From NCBI GenBank assembly GCA_946894095.1, contig OX335660.1, positions 2,919,001-2,983,000 on the forward strand: 64,000 nucleotides of DNA, written 5' to 3'. Made by a program: the position numbers and the translations under genes. The first letter of the stretch is position 1, and the number at the start of each line of letters is the position of its first letter. The notes under the pieces were generated by a model. It did no database searches and was not told where the DNA came from. It was given only the letters and a program-made list of their open reading frames with translations. Origin of the DNA: Incurvaria masculella. Its lineage: Eukaryota > Arthropoda > Insecta > Lepidoptera > Incurvariidae. This document shows positions 10,340 to 20,117 of this stretch, piece after piece.

Positions 10340-11237
10340 GCTACGGAACCAACGGGTACTTTTCGAGAAGATGGCAAACGACCAGACGGCTTGGCGATGG
10401 TGCCACGGCGAATTGGCAAGTCGTTGTTGTGGGATTCTACATGTGTGGACACTTTATGTGGCAGCTCGTGTTAAACAGAACAAATATTCAACAATCACCA
10501 ATCATTACACATTTGTGGCATTTGTAGTAGAGACGATGGGGGCATGTTTCGAGAGAGCAAAATATCTGGTTAAAGATCTGGGAATGACCATGCTCGCAGC
10601 TTCAGGCGAAATCAGAGCCGGTAGTCTCAGTTCTCACCTAAATTGGCGTTTACGTAACTTCGAAGTTCCGTAAAAACGTCAAACTCCATACAAGTTTTTA
10701 CTAGATATTCTATGGTTTTACTTCTTCAAGCTGTCAAAGTCAAACGCGGACTTCCGATTTGTATGAAAACGCGGAGTGGACGTAAACGGCAACGTCGACG
10801 TATTTACGGCAACGTTGAGTAAGCTGTCAAATCAAGCTCGGACTCGCAAATGTTAGTTCGCTTAACGCCCACTGCGCGCGCTCTTCGATTTCTCCATACA
10901 TTTGAAAACGCCAGTCGATCGGTTTGCCGTAACGCCAATTTAGGTGACAACTGAGACTACCGGCTCAGGTCGTTAGAGTACCCGAGGCAGCGTTAGCATG
11001 TGATGGCCATTCAATGTGGAAACGCTTCCAGTGTTCTCGGCAGCCATCGGCGTCGTCTTTTCTAGAGAATATAGTTTTTACACATTAGAATTTAGTGTAT
11101 TTATTTTTAATTAAAGTTAATTTTAGATTTTAGTTTGTATTATTAGTTATTTACATTAGTATTATTATATAAATAATTGCCGTATGAATTAACTTCTAAT
11201 TCAATGTATTTTCAAATTACCAGAAATTAAATTGTCA
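10340..11237 (+). pseudogene. LINE ORF2 C-terminal remnant, split by a MITE
   Basis: 10371-10620 translates to a segment with the look of a LINE C-terminus: a hydrophobic W/Y/F-rich part, then a VVETMGACFERAKYLVKDLG stretch resembling the conserved region after the reverse transcriptase in some invertebrate LINEs. The frame is interrupted at 10615-10966 by a MITE. Beyond it, near 11017-11052, comes an IQCGNASSVLG-like stretch, which in related elements lies a few residues before the stop. AT-rich DNA to 11237 may be the 3' UTR. No endonuclease or catalytic YADD region remains. Clade not assigned. Confidence 0.6.
10615..10966. mobile_element. MITE inserted in the LINE remnant
   Basis: Outer ends GAGCCGGTAGTCTCAG and CTGAGACTACCGGCTC are exact inverted repeats; the next ~20 bases (CACCTAAATTGGCGTT / AACGCCAATTTAGGTG) also pair. 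Length 352 bp, no coding. Part of the outermost bases could be duplicated target. Confidence 0.75.
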
Positions 11238-11616
11238 GCCTCAATGGCCTAGTGGCGCGACACTTCGGCGATCGCTCTCCGAAGTTAAGCAACGCTGGGT
11301 CCGGTCTGGTCTTGGATGGGTGACCATTCGACCGTTGAGAGGGGCTGGCCGTGGTTCGGATTCCACGTTAAACTGTAGGTCCCCTTCCTTACTTACTAGG
11401 TGGTAGGGTTTATCCCGCCGGGTTGGTACCATCGCATTGGATGAACGATGGTCGAAGCGGCAATGAAAATTGTCCGTGTTTTCCATCCAGTTCAATGTAG
11501 CCGTGCAATATAAGGAAGGTCCTGGCATGGCACCTAGTTCCCATGTGGTGTGTTGGGCTAATACCATCACAGAAGGTGTGGTATTAGCCATCCATGTCCA
11601 GTCACATAAAAAAAAA
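11238..11616 (+). mobile_element. SINE with 5S rRNA-like head, full length
   Basis: Starts GCCTCAATGGCCTAGTGGCG. The 5S-like core GAAGTTAAGCAACGCTGGG, then GGATGGGTGACC, is followed by the common body and a poly-A tail to 11616. 379 bp. The head ends where GGCTGGCCGTGGTTCGG begins; from there on it matches the tRNA-headed SINEs. Confidence 0.85.
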
Positions 11617-12178
11617 TCAAATATCCTATTTTTATTCTGTGCTTATAATTACCTAATTTTACTTTAAGTAGAATTATGTCTTAAATAAAACCTAGATGGA
11701 CTTTTCCTCAAGTCCACGTGTCCTTGCTTCACCTCTAGCGCTCCATTAAACGAGAATGCCTGTTGGAAAAGTTAACTTCGCTGCTAACCGCCCGAACAAT
11801 TAAATTTAACTGAGCAATTATTTAAATTACTAGGCATTTATAGGAGAGCGCCAGGCTAGGTGTAATGTTACAATTCGTTTTGTACTGTCGCAATTAAAAA
11901 AAAACTTGCTCCTTTCACTTAGAAGAGGGTGAGTTTATGGCCTAATGAGGTCGAATAATATTATTGCATGATTTTAAAAGGGGATTTGTCTTATGTGCAA
12001 TTTATGTTATGGTATAATAACCTATAAGTTAATGGAAATTAGAAAAAGTAACAGAATGTAGGTACTTTTTACCAAACGTTTACGAAGTTCGGAAGTCGAT
12101 GGGCATTGTCGAGCAGGTTTTGTCTCGGCCTTGGCGTATGCCAAATGCCAAGCTTAACATAAGAAAAACTACAAACAC
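11617..12178. other. Spacer, no gene seen
   Basis: AT-rich, no recognisable feature. Confidence 0.4.
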
Positions 12179-12587
12179 TTTTTTTATGCTACCTGACATG
12201 GATGGCTAATAATACCACACAACTACCGTTATGATATTAGCCCATTACACCACATTCCTGAAGGAATGAGGTGCCATGCCAGGACCTAACCTTTATGAGC
12301 ACGGCTACATTGAACTGGATGGAAAACACGGACAATTTTTCATTGCCGCTTCAACAATAGTTTCATTTAATGCTGTGGTACCAAGCCGGGCGGGCTTAAC
12401 CGTTCCACCTAGTAAGGGAAGGGGACCTACAGTTTTACATGGGTTCCGAACCATGGAACGGCTCGCATTCGTAACGAAATGCACTTATCCAACTAAGAAA
12501 GGGAAAGAAAGTGGTGCATGTCCGGGCGAGGATTTGAACCCAGACCTCTCGCATGAAAAGCAAGGCCCCTAGTCCACGAGCTGTTCA
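12179..12587 (-). mobile_element. SINE with tRNA-like head, full length
   Basis: Minus-strand head TGAACAGCTCGTGGACTAGG then GGGTTCAAATCCTCG (box B), linker GCATTTCGTTACGAATGCGAG, the common body, and poly-A (T run 12179-12185). A 98-codon frame on the plus strand is an antisense read. Confidence 0.8.
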
Positions 12588-13069
12588 GAGGGCTGTTCAA
12601 GGCATTCACAGGGGAACTGTTTCAATTCCAAGAACTATATCCTTTCCATCACTTCTGAGAAACAGCCTCTTTGACTGGTGTCCTTTGCACGATACTGCTT
12701 GTTTCATATCATCTTCAGCGAAGCTTCTTTCTATAAAACTCCACCGAATTCTTGGAGCGCCTGTCGAGTACAATATAATTCAACGTGTAGCTCTGATGTT
12801 TCCGAGATGTTCTAGTTGTAGGAAGCCGGGGAGTTATGAATATAAAAATGTAAATAAATATTTAAGTATATAATATGTATCAGAATGTACAAATAATATA
12901 TGTAACCATAGGTAACCTTTCCTGTTTTAGTACGTCACTTATACACATAGCACACACATTTACATTACGTAGTATACTTTAAAGTATGAATAAATAGGGT
13001 TGCTGTTTCATTCGTTCTTTATTCTTTGTCTTAATCAACCAAATAATTGTTTGGCATTAGCATCACCAT
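12588..13069. other. Unassigned stretch with a 106-codon frame
   Basis: The frame 12553-12873 begins inside the SINE and continues into unrelated sequence. Its C-terminal part (one RCSSCRKPG cluster) is not enough to call a zinc motif. No promoter or homologous copy is visible. Probably chance, possibly a decayed element. Confidence 0.3.
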
Positions 13070-13233
13070 TAGCAGGAAAGCGGAGTGTGGAAAGACCACC
13101 CGCCAGGTGGGACGACGACATCAAGTGCGTCGGCGGAAAGCGGTGGTTCCGTACCGCTGAGGGCCGGGAGGACTGGAGAAAAATAGAAGAGGCGTATGTC
13201 CAGCAGTGGACGCAAACGCGCTGATTGACTGAC
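13070..13233 (+). pseudogene. RTE-type LINE 3' end with TGAC microsatellite tail
   Basis: 13075-13224 encodes the C-terminus of an endonuclease/reverse-transcriptase polyprotein: a RPPARWDDDIKCVGG motif, then an EDWRKIEEAYVQQWT motif immediately before the stop TGA. The 3' UTR is only a few bases and merges into TGATTGACTGACTGA, as reported for lepidopteran RTE elements (from memory). All upstream domains are absent, so this is a 5'-truncated insertion. Other copies: 32101-32217 (minus) and 59577-59703 (plus). Confidence 0.75.
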
Positions 13234-13240
13234 TGATCTA

Positions 13241-13345
13241 ATTGTGTATTTCATAATTTTAGACGTAAAAAAGATGTTATGTACAGCCGTGAAATTTATT
13301 TGCGGGTCTGCACTGGGTTGATCGAATCCGCGGATCTTGTGACGT
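13241..13345. repeat. Unnamed repeat shared with 25619-25733
   Basis: GTGTATTTCATAATT, then GGTTGATCGAATCCGCGGATCT and GTGACGTA, occur in the same order and spacing in both places. Confidence 0.6.
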
Positions 13346-13409
13346 ACCCTGCATACTGTAGGAAGTAAATTTACTGTAAAATATTCTGGCCATATCATCC
13401 TCATCATGG

Positions 13410-13449
13410 CTGGTCCTCTACAACAAGCCTAGCTTAGTTGAGGACCAGC
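13410..13449. repeat. Small hairpin
   Basis: GCTGGTCCTC and GAGGACCAGC form a perfect 10-bp stem with a 20-base loop. Confidence 0.6.
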
Positions 13450-13950
13450 TGCGTATCTGTAGTAGATTTTTTTTTTTACTTTTTCATGCGATACATTTAT
13501 TTGATTTGACCTTAGTTGGACTACCAAAAAGTTAAAACAAATAAAATTAAATGAAAATATAATACATTTTTCAAGAACTATACCGAATGATTTTCTTCCT
13601 AGAGCATGATTCGAGTAAGCTTTTTCCTATATGTTTTTATAGCTATGTAACCAACCGACATCTGACCTCAAAATAGCTGGGGAGGCTAGACACAGCTGCC
13701 GTCAAAGGTCGCCTATTTTTAGAGCACAATCGCTTTCAATTCCCTGGCCTGGAACTTACATGTCAGCAATCTACCACTGTATTTAAGAATTAATACTATA
13801 TGTGAAGAATATACGACTACTGACTGTATGTTGACTATGTAGAGGGCTCTGCATGTACTGCTGAATTTTTAAATTAAATTTCATTCATTTAAACTTTTAT
13901 ATTCAAATTACGCTAAGTTACGACACAAACTGATCGATTCGCGAATTCGA
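13450..13950. other. Spacer, no gene seen
   Basis: AT-rich, with a T run near 13468-13477; nothing recognisable. Confidence 0.4.
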
Positions 13951-14440
13951 TTAAGATGGACCTTCCCGCTCAACTCCCCATACAAACGTGGAACGAAGAG
14001 CATGCGCACATTTCGTCTTAACGATCCAAAATTATACTCAAAACAGATTTTATTCATCGAACTAGATGTCTGATGATCATTGACATTTTAAAATAGTGAT
14101 TGGTTTCTAAGTTATAAGATCCGAAAGTTCGATTTTTTCGCGCGTTTTATACAATAACTTTTAGCGATAAAATAAAAACATCTTAAAAAAAGATTAGTCA
14201 TCAGACATAGCTTGTTTCATGAAGATTTATAATCAATTTAGTTTTTTTTTTTATCTTTGAATACAGCGGTCGTGATTAACTTTTAGCTATAAGTCGTTTT
14301 GTAATTGAATTTTTCGTAAATCTTACCAAATCAAACACTATGCGAGCCTGTCTTTTTCTTTGAAACAAAGAAGGTCCCAGAGCGCAATAGCACGGTTTTG
14401 CCCGGGAATTAGTTAGTCCTGCCGGGAAGGGCCACCTTAA
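13951..14440 (+). mobile_element. TTAA-bounded MITE, copy 2 of 6
   Basis: TTAA at 13951-13954 and 14437-14440. The right terminal repeat reads GGGAAGGGCCACC; the left is more decayed (GATGGACCTTCCC). The interior matches the other copies (GAAAGTTCGATTTTTTCGCG). Confidence 0.75.
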
Positions 14441-14515
14441 CGCAGTAAGATGGTACCGCAAATAAATTTATAGTAATATATATTTTTACCGTCCACATTA
14501 TAATGAAATGATCAC

Positions 14516-14673
14516 TGATGCTGAGATTAATATATACATTACTCTAAGCCAAAGTATGTCTTTCGACTCTCAGTTTTGACATAAAATGTATGGACCGAAT
14601 GTCAAATTTGACATTCGGAAGCTATACTTTGGTAAAACTAAACACGAGTGATGTCTATGAATCTCAGCATGAG
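14516..14673. mobile_element. Palindromic MITE
   Basis: The two halves are inverted: GATGCTGAGATT...CCAAAGTATG on the left, CATACTTTGG-type sequence then AATCTCAGCATGAG on the right. At the centre, 14594-14617 is a perfect 24-base palindrome, CCGAATGTCAAA and its complement. No loop separates the arms. Confidence 0.7.
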
Positions 14674-14840
14674 ACCTAAATGCTACTGCCAAACAACGGT
14701 AGAACAGTTTAAAACGACGAATTAATGAAACAGCAACCCTCAATGCACAGGTATTAAAAATTCAAATTAATAATTTACTGTAACGAAAAATACCTTTTCA
14801 TGGTACTAAAATAAGCATGGATATTATCGAATTTGTGATA

Positions 14841-15010
14841 TTTTCACATCATGCTAAAGGAACTGGGTGTCATACCAGAAACTTCCCTGTGTTCAAATGC
14901 AAGCTACATGAAGCTCGAAGAAAAAAAGACACGTTTTTTTTTGCTGCTTCGACCGTATTTCATTCAACGCGATGGTACCAACCCAAGAGGCTTCCCTTAA
15001 CATCTAGTGA
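14841..15010 (-). mobile_element. Diverged SINE body fragment
   Basis: On the minus strand GTTGGTACCATCGCGTTGAA, GTCGAAGCAGC and ACTGGTATGACACC-like segments are in family order. It is joined directly to the tRNA-carrying element that follows. Confidence 0.5.
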
Positions 15011-15026
15011 GTATGGATTCCGATGG

Positions 15027-15499
15027 GAATTCTCCTACAGTCCCTCCTCCCGTAGTGAATGCGTTCTACTAACACAGTATTTAAGATTATACGTACATAT
15101 ATTTATTTAAAGCTTCATCTCTGTTTCGGACATTGACTACTAAGATTGAACATTCAAACATATTGCCGTCATCACGAAAATCGTATTTGGCATCAGACGC
15201 TAGAGCCAGTCCTAGGTTGACTTAAATAAATCTACTTTTTCGTACTAAGCAGGTACGTCGCTTATTCCAAGGAATGTGATATATACGTATGTATAATCGA
15301 CCGTGAAGCAAGGACACATTAATTGAAGAAAGGGCCCAGTGAAAATAACTACTTTACGAATATACTGCAATATATACTACTCGCCACCGTGAATTGGTGG
15401 CGAGTAGTCCAAATTCACGTCCGATCATACGTACATACATATCACATTCCTTGGAATAAGCGACGTACCTGCTACGTACGAAAAAGTATATTTACTTAT
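15027..15499. mobile_element. tRNA-carrying foldback family, rearranged copy without its tRNA
   Basis: 15027-15220 is the half that normally follows the tRNA module (GGAATTCTCCTACAGTCCC, TTGCGGACATTGAC equivalent, GTATTTGGCATCAGACGC). 15221-15499 is a foldback with arms starting TACTTTTTCGTACTAAGCAG and ending in the complement, through GGAATGTGATATATACG. At its centre, where other copies hold the tRNA, a perfect hairpin is found (15376-15408). Confidence 0.65.
15376..15408. repeat. 13-bp perfect hairpin at the loop of the foldback
   Basis: ACTACTCGCCACC, a seven-base loop GTGAATT, then GGTGGCGAGTAGT. GGTGGCGA equals the start of the tRNA-like module in sister copies, so this may be an inverted duplication of its first bases. 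Confidence 0.65.
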
Positions 15500-15576
15500 A
15501 GTCATAAGTATTCAAACATTACTGATTTAAAATTGAAAAGATAGTTAACTATAAACAGTGGTTCTTAGATTTACAC

Positions 15577-16049
15577 CGTCGCTGTACATAATGTTTTGAA
15601 AACTTACGGTTTTTCGGTGTGCAATGCCGTGCTTGGCCGACATGTTTAACAGGGACGACAGTATCACTGGAACTTCAACAGGGACGACAGTATCAGACTC
15701 TCGCCGTCTTGGACTCCTCTTCTTGCTCAGCATAGACCGAAGGGCACACACGTCACAGTGGCACCAGCTGACACCGTTAGCTATGTGTGCACGGAGCCCT
15801 ATATGTCTATGGTGCAGCAAATTGACAACCTACCCGCATCCACGAGGCAGCCCGAACCTACCCACACCTACAATCTTCGCAGCCGACGCCCGCCAGTTAC
15901 CGTTTGACGAGCCGGGCTGTCAGACGTAACTCCGGGGCAACGAAGTGGCCCTGACGATGCTTCCGTCGTGGGAAGCGAAACATGTCGGCCAAGCACGGCA
16001 TTGCACACCGAAAAACCGTAAGTTTTCAAAACATTATATAAACAGTGAC
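15577..16049 (+). mobile_element. Penelope-like element remnant with inverted terminal repeats
   Basis: A ~57-base sequence (ACTTACGGTTTTTCGGTGTG onward) at 15590-15646 recurs inverted at 15980-16040. Between them lies GC-richer coding-like DNA open for 101 codons (15624-15929). In another frame it ends in a YNLRSRRPPV stretch, a type of basic C-terminus seen in retroelement polyproteins. A hammerhead fold spans 15946-15991 at the edge of the right repeat. Penelope-like elements are known to carry hammerhead ribozymes in their terminal repeats and often have inverted copies. The reverse transcriptase and GIY-YIG domains are not present here. Assignment is inference. Confidence 0.55.
15946..15991 (+). 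ncRNA. Hammerhead ribozyme-like motif
   Basis: Stem I: TGGCC (15946-15950) with GGCCA (15987-15991). Core box CTGACGA (15951-15957, fits CUGANGA). Stem II: GCTTCC/GGAAGC around loop GTCGTG, with one unpaired T before it. Second core box GAAA (15977-15980). Stem III is only AC/GT with an AT loop, and the predicted cleavage base is C15986. All invariant core bases are present. The very short stem III and the bulged T are weak points; short stem III forms are known from Penelope-like elements. Confidence 0.65.
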
Positions 16050-16565
16050 ATTTACATTTGAGGATCAACAGATAAATGTCAGAACATTTTTTTTTCTGCT
16101 CATTTTGAAAATCTAATGCGCGCTTTCTTAATGATGATGCAACTGTGTAACCTCAAAATCGAGCACTTATTTAGTTAATATTGTAGCAGGCCATTACGAT
16201 GGTTGAAAGCTGAAATTACGATATGCCCAAAACCATATTACCATTTCATGAAAACTTCGCGCGTCTAGTCATGAATACAAAAATGTGTGGTAACTTTTTC
16301 AATATGTCGGGGATAACTTTTCACACAAAGTCTCAACTCAACGGCGCTTTGGCGGAGTTCTATGTTTACGCATACGTAACGTCACAGTGGTATTCTCTAG
16401 AATAGGGGGAGGACTATATTTATGACTTGATGGAAATCCAGTGGTTGGGCATAATATTAAGCGTGGGGAGGTTATTCAAGACGTAAGAATAGAAAAATAC
16501 CCGCAATCTCTATAGGAAAACGGACGCAACTTACACTGTAGTGCATATTTCGACATCTAGTCAAT
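16050..16565. other. Spacer, no gene seen
   Basis: No recognisable coding or repeat signal. Confidence 0.4.
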
Positions 16566-16850
16566 TGGAATGTGATATCAATTCACTAGGTTCATGATCG
16601 ACTGTGAAGCAAGGACACATTCATTAAAGAAAGAGCCCTGTAAAAAGAACTAATTTATAAATATAACTCAAGAATGGTGTGTCTTGCTGGTTCGGGTTCA
16701 ACCTTTAACTATATTCATAAAGTCGTTCTTTTGCAGGGCTCTTTCTGAAATTAATGTATCCTTGCTTCAAAGTTGATCATACATACATATATTTCACATT
16801 TCTTGGAAAACGCGACGTGCTTGCTTAATACCAAAAAGTATATTAAAACT
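16566..16850. mobile_element. tRNA-carrying foldback family, short copy
   Basis: Left arm TGGAATGTGATATC...GAAGCAAGGACACATTC...AAAGAGCCCTGTAAAAAGAAC; right arm is the inverse from GTTCTTTTGCAGGGCTC to CCAAAAAGTATATT. The loop holds only the T-arm part of the tRNA module: TTGCTGGTTCGGGTTCAACC at 16685-16704 on the plus strand. Confidence 0.7.
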
Positions 16851-17785
16851 AGCCAATTGTTAAAAAATCACAGCTGCAGTTTTACTTAGACCAACATATT
16901 TGATTTGACAAATACAATTAGAGTTAAAATGTAAAATTTTATCTTTTTAACTTGCAAATTTAGTATCCTTCCTCATGATAAAAGCTTACCCTTGAGACCC
17001 ATTTATCTCGCATGTTTGCTGAATTTGTATACCTACACAAAGGCCACAGTGATATATGTTTTCGTAATTTTTTAACCAGTTAATTTACTGAACAATTTAT
17101 TGAAAATTCAGAATTTTATGCATTGAGCACATTTATGGTTTTATTAACCGTTATAACCAGATACGAAATAATTTTTCGAACATTTTCTGCATTATGATTG
17201 CCCTTAAAAGGTCATTTGAAGTTGAATCGAATTACAGTATTCTGTGAAGTCCAAAAGTATAATTATTTTGTTCGTTGTAAACACAAATTAAAGGCAAAAG
17301 CGTTTCTCTCCTTTACTTTGCAGCCACAGTACAAAAAATAAAGTAGGAAAACGTATAAAATCGCTCATTTTATATTTCGATGGATTTACTTTCGAATCTA
17401 GTGTAACAACAGTAGCCTATGAAACAGCCATAAGAAAGTACATAAAATTTCACTTTATTAGAGCTGAAATTGAACTGTAAAGAAAACACGCACATTTTGC
17501 ATGCGACTTTAATATTGTTCGGAAAAGATAAACATCTTTCGAAAACATATGATTCACTATTGTACTATAAACGCAAATATCATGAAACCTTTTTTACTAG
17601 AAAGAAGACAGTTAGCACAAAACAACGGATTTTTTAAGAAAATTATTTCTTTGTGTGATTCAAACAGTTATGTAGAATCAAATCATTTAATTATAACTTG
17701 GCATTATCTTACCACACGCGAGTATCTTACTTTACTCTCTGACAACTATAGAGTGCGCTACATAGATTTTTCTAAACGAATGTGA
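16851..17785. other. Spacer, no gene seen
   Basis: Long AT-rich stretch. The 78-codon frame at 17549-17785 has no recognisable domain. Confidence 0.4.
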
Positions 17786-18060
17786 TAAGAATGCCGTAAA
17801 AATAACCACTAAACGAATCTACAAGGATGAATCTACTGCAAGGCTGGGCTTGAACCAGCAAGCCAATCTTTCGCAGGCAGTGCGTCTACGAATTTCGCCA
17901 CCTGCTCTATACCCATGATTTGGAATTCTCCTACAGTACCTTCTTCCGTAATCAATGCCTCCTACTAAAACAGTATTTAAGATTAAACATGAGTTGATTT
18001 AACGCTCTGGCTGCGTTGCGGACATTGAATGCAATAATTGAACATTCAAGCAACCTTGCT
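17786..18060. mobile_element. tRNA-carrying foldback family, interior only
   Basis: Begins AAAAATAACCACTAAACGAA, then the tRNA-like module (17836-17907, minus), then GGAATTCTCCTACAGT, CAATGCCTCCTACTAAAACA and GTTGCGGACATTGA. The order equals that in 31440-31690. Long arms are not present. Confidence 0.65.
17836..17907 (-). tRNA. tRNA-Leu-like module, complete length
   Basis: On the minus strand: acceptor strand GAGCAGG, TG, D arm GCG-AAATTCGTAGA-CGC, A, anticodon arm (CTGCC, loop TGCGAAA, stem decayed), T arm GCTGG-TTCAAGC-CCAGC (perfect), acceptor strand CTTGCAG. Five of seven acceptor pairs form. The D and T arms resemble bacterial tRNA-Leu, but the variable loop is short. Base 33 is G, not T, which argues against a working tRNA. 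Confidence 0.6.
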
Positions 18061-18487
18061 TGGTGGTCGATTCAACAATAATTTTACATTCGTTGTAACC
18101 GTAACCTTTTGACCACTTTGACTAACTGCTTTAGCGTGTACTGTGGCTCGCGCCGAAACACTCATCACTCTTGGCGTCGGACGATAACATGATTGGGCAA
18201 GACGTTGAGTGCTTTGCAATTATTTACAATTTCGTTTGGATGCTTTGTTTCGTCTTGTTCCTATATTAATCAATTTGACAGCATTTTTTCTTTGCTTACA
18301 CACGCAAAAAATAGATTATGTAGATGATAATTGAAAAGAGATGATAATGCGGCAAGCTGACTTTTTTTGATAACATCAAGCGTTGTTTTTACAATAATAT
18401 TCTAGAATTTTATGATTGTATCTAAATTTAGTATTAGTAGGAATCGTTGGATATGGGCGGAGATAATCAAACGCCACCCAAAGACCA
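18061..18487. other. Spacer, no gene seen
   Basis: No recognisable feature. Confidence 0.4.
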
Positions 18488-18612
18488 CACACAGTGTAGT
18501 CGTGCAATATAAGGAAGACTCTGGCATGGCACCTTATTCGCTCGTGGTGTGTTAGGCTAATATCATTACAGTAAGTGTGGTATTAGCCACCCGTGACCAG
18601 TTTCATAAAAAT
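18488..18612 (+). mobile_element. SINE tail fragment
   Basis: GTAGTCGTGCAATATAAGGA, CTGGCATGGCACC, GTGGTGTGTTAGGCTAATA and GGTATTAGCC, ending in a short A run. Confidence 0.7.
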
Positions 18613-20117
18613 AGTTGAGTTTAGCGTAAATAATGGATCATAATGTAAGTGGAGGAATTGGTGGTCGCTCTAGGGTTATATTTTTAAGTACTTATCTTTC
18701 ACAGTAGATTCATCATATATTTATACTAGTTGAGGTACCCGGCTCGGCTCCGGTCAATGTCGTTTTGGACTGATATTGGGCTGAATTCTTTCCTGAATAT
18801 TATGAGGTCCTCATACAAACTTTCATTCCCTATTTTAACCCCTTAGAGTATTTTTTTTAAAAGGTAGCCTATGTCCTCCTCCAAGGTATAGACTTTTTTT
18901 ATGTAATATTTTTTTATTTCAATTTTAGTACACAATTTAGAATTATTTCATTATAATAAACTGACTTAAAACTAAAATAATGATTCAACAAAATAAAGTA
19001 GGGTTAAACTAAATAAAATAATTCATCCAGACCGGCTGTTTCCGCCACAGTCCCTAATGCGGCTCTACAATACATGCGGCTAGATGGCCGGGTTTTAATC
19101 GCGTTAAGTTTGAATGTTTTATATAATTTCAACTTAATACCTCCGCACGTTCCCGAGAAAAGGGTGATAACAGACGGACAGCGAATTGATCCAATAAAGG
19201 CTATTTATACCTTTTAAACAACGGAACCCTAGAAACAAATGAACTACATAGCTCAATCAACTCGAGGGGAGACGCGAAAAAATGCGCTTTCAACACAAAC
19301 AGCTGGCTTTCAAAACAGCGAATGAGTTTCGCCCTTGATCACGATGTCTCGCCGACTTTTGATCATAAAAGTAATGAAAATGTCGAGCCATTTTACAACC
19401 CTTTTCCTCAATTTGCGAGGGTACTCCCCGCGTAGCTCTGAACAACCAAAAGCGGTGAATTCGCCGTAGATTGCCCCCGTCCTGAGGATTCCCCGAAGTG
19501 CTTCCGGGCCCCCGTCGGTACAAACCGAACGCTCTTCCGAATTCGCACGGAGCTGCTGGCAATTTCCTCTAGTATTTTCCCGCGCTATATCTCGAGTAGG
19601 GTCACGTTTCCGCTGTCCGCATAAAGTGAGTCACCCGCCACATTGGATCGGTTGTTGAGAGGGAGAATGGATATAAGGCCTGGGATAGACAAACGGTTTT
19701 GGGGTCGGTTTTCCGAATACATTTTTTTAATCTCTCGGTTTATCTTACATAAAACATGACTGTATGGAGAAAGTGTTCTTTGCCTTCCGTCCACCGTCAA
19801 GATGACTATAGAACGTCAGTTAGAGTCTGAGCTGGTGCCCCCAGCAAAGGTTTTTGTGTCCTTGGAGCCCTACCGCGTGTTAAGCTTCTTGCAACGGCAA
19901 TGCCGGCCGTGTATTTTCAGTCTCACGCCTGCAATTCAAGTGATTGGGCGAAGACCTGCAGGTCCATTCCTGGCATTCAGTAATCAGGAATCAGGAAACA
20001 AAAAAAAAATCGAGCATGGTTTAAAACCCTTGCCACCTGTGAAAAATTTACGATATTAATATTTTTTGCTAGAAAATAATTAAATCGCGTCTTCAAAATA
20101 ATATTCTTGATTAACAG
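18613..20117. other. Unassigned stretch
   Basis: 18730-18900 resembles a common lepidopteran repeat (CATTCCCTATTTTAACCCCTT, AAAAGGTAGCCTATGTCC), family unknown to me. 19290-19562 is GC-richer and open for 90 codons on the minus strand without a domain. 19962-20002 holds one end of the ATTCCTGG MITE (AATCAGGAATCAGG). No gene can be supported. Confidence 0.4.

Noticed and set aside
11238..11357. A 5S rRNA gene
   Set aside because: The 5S likeness is partial, is followed by a SINE body with poly-A, and is repeated at dispersed sites, so it is a SINE head.
17549..17785. Small protein gene of 78 codons
   Set aside because: AT-rich, no motif, no context; chance frame.
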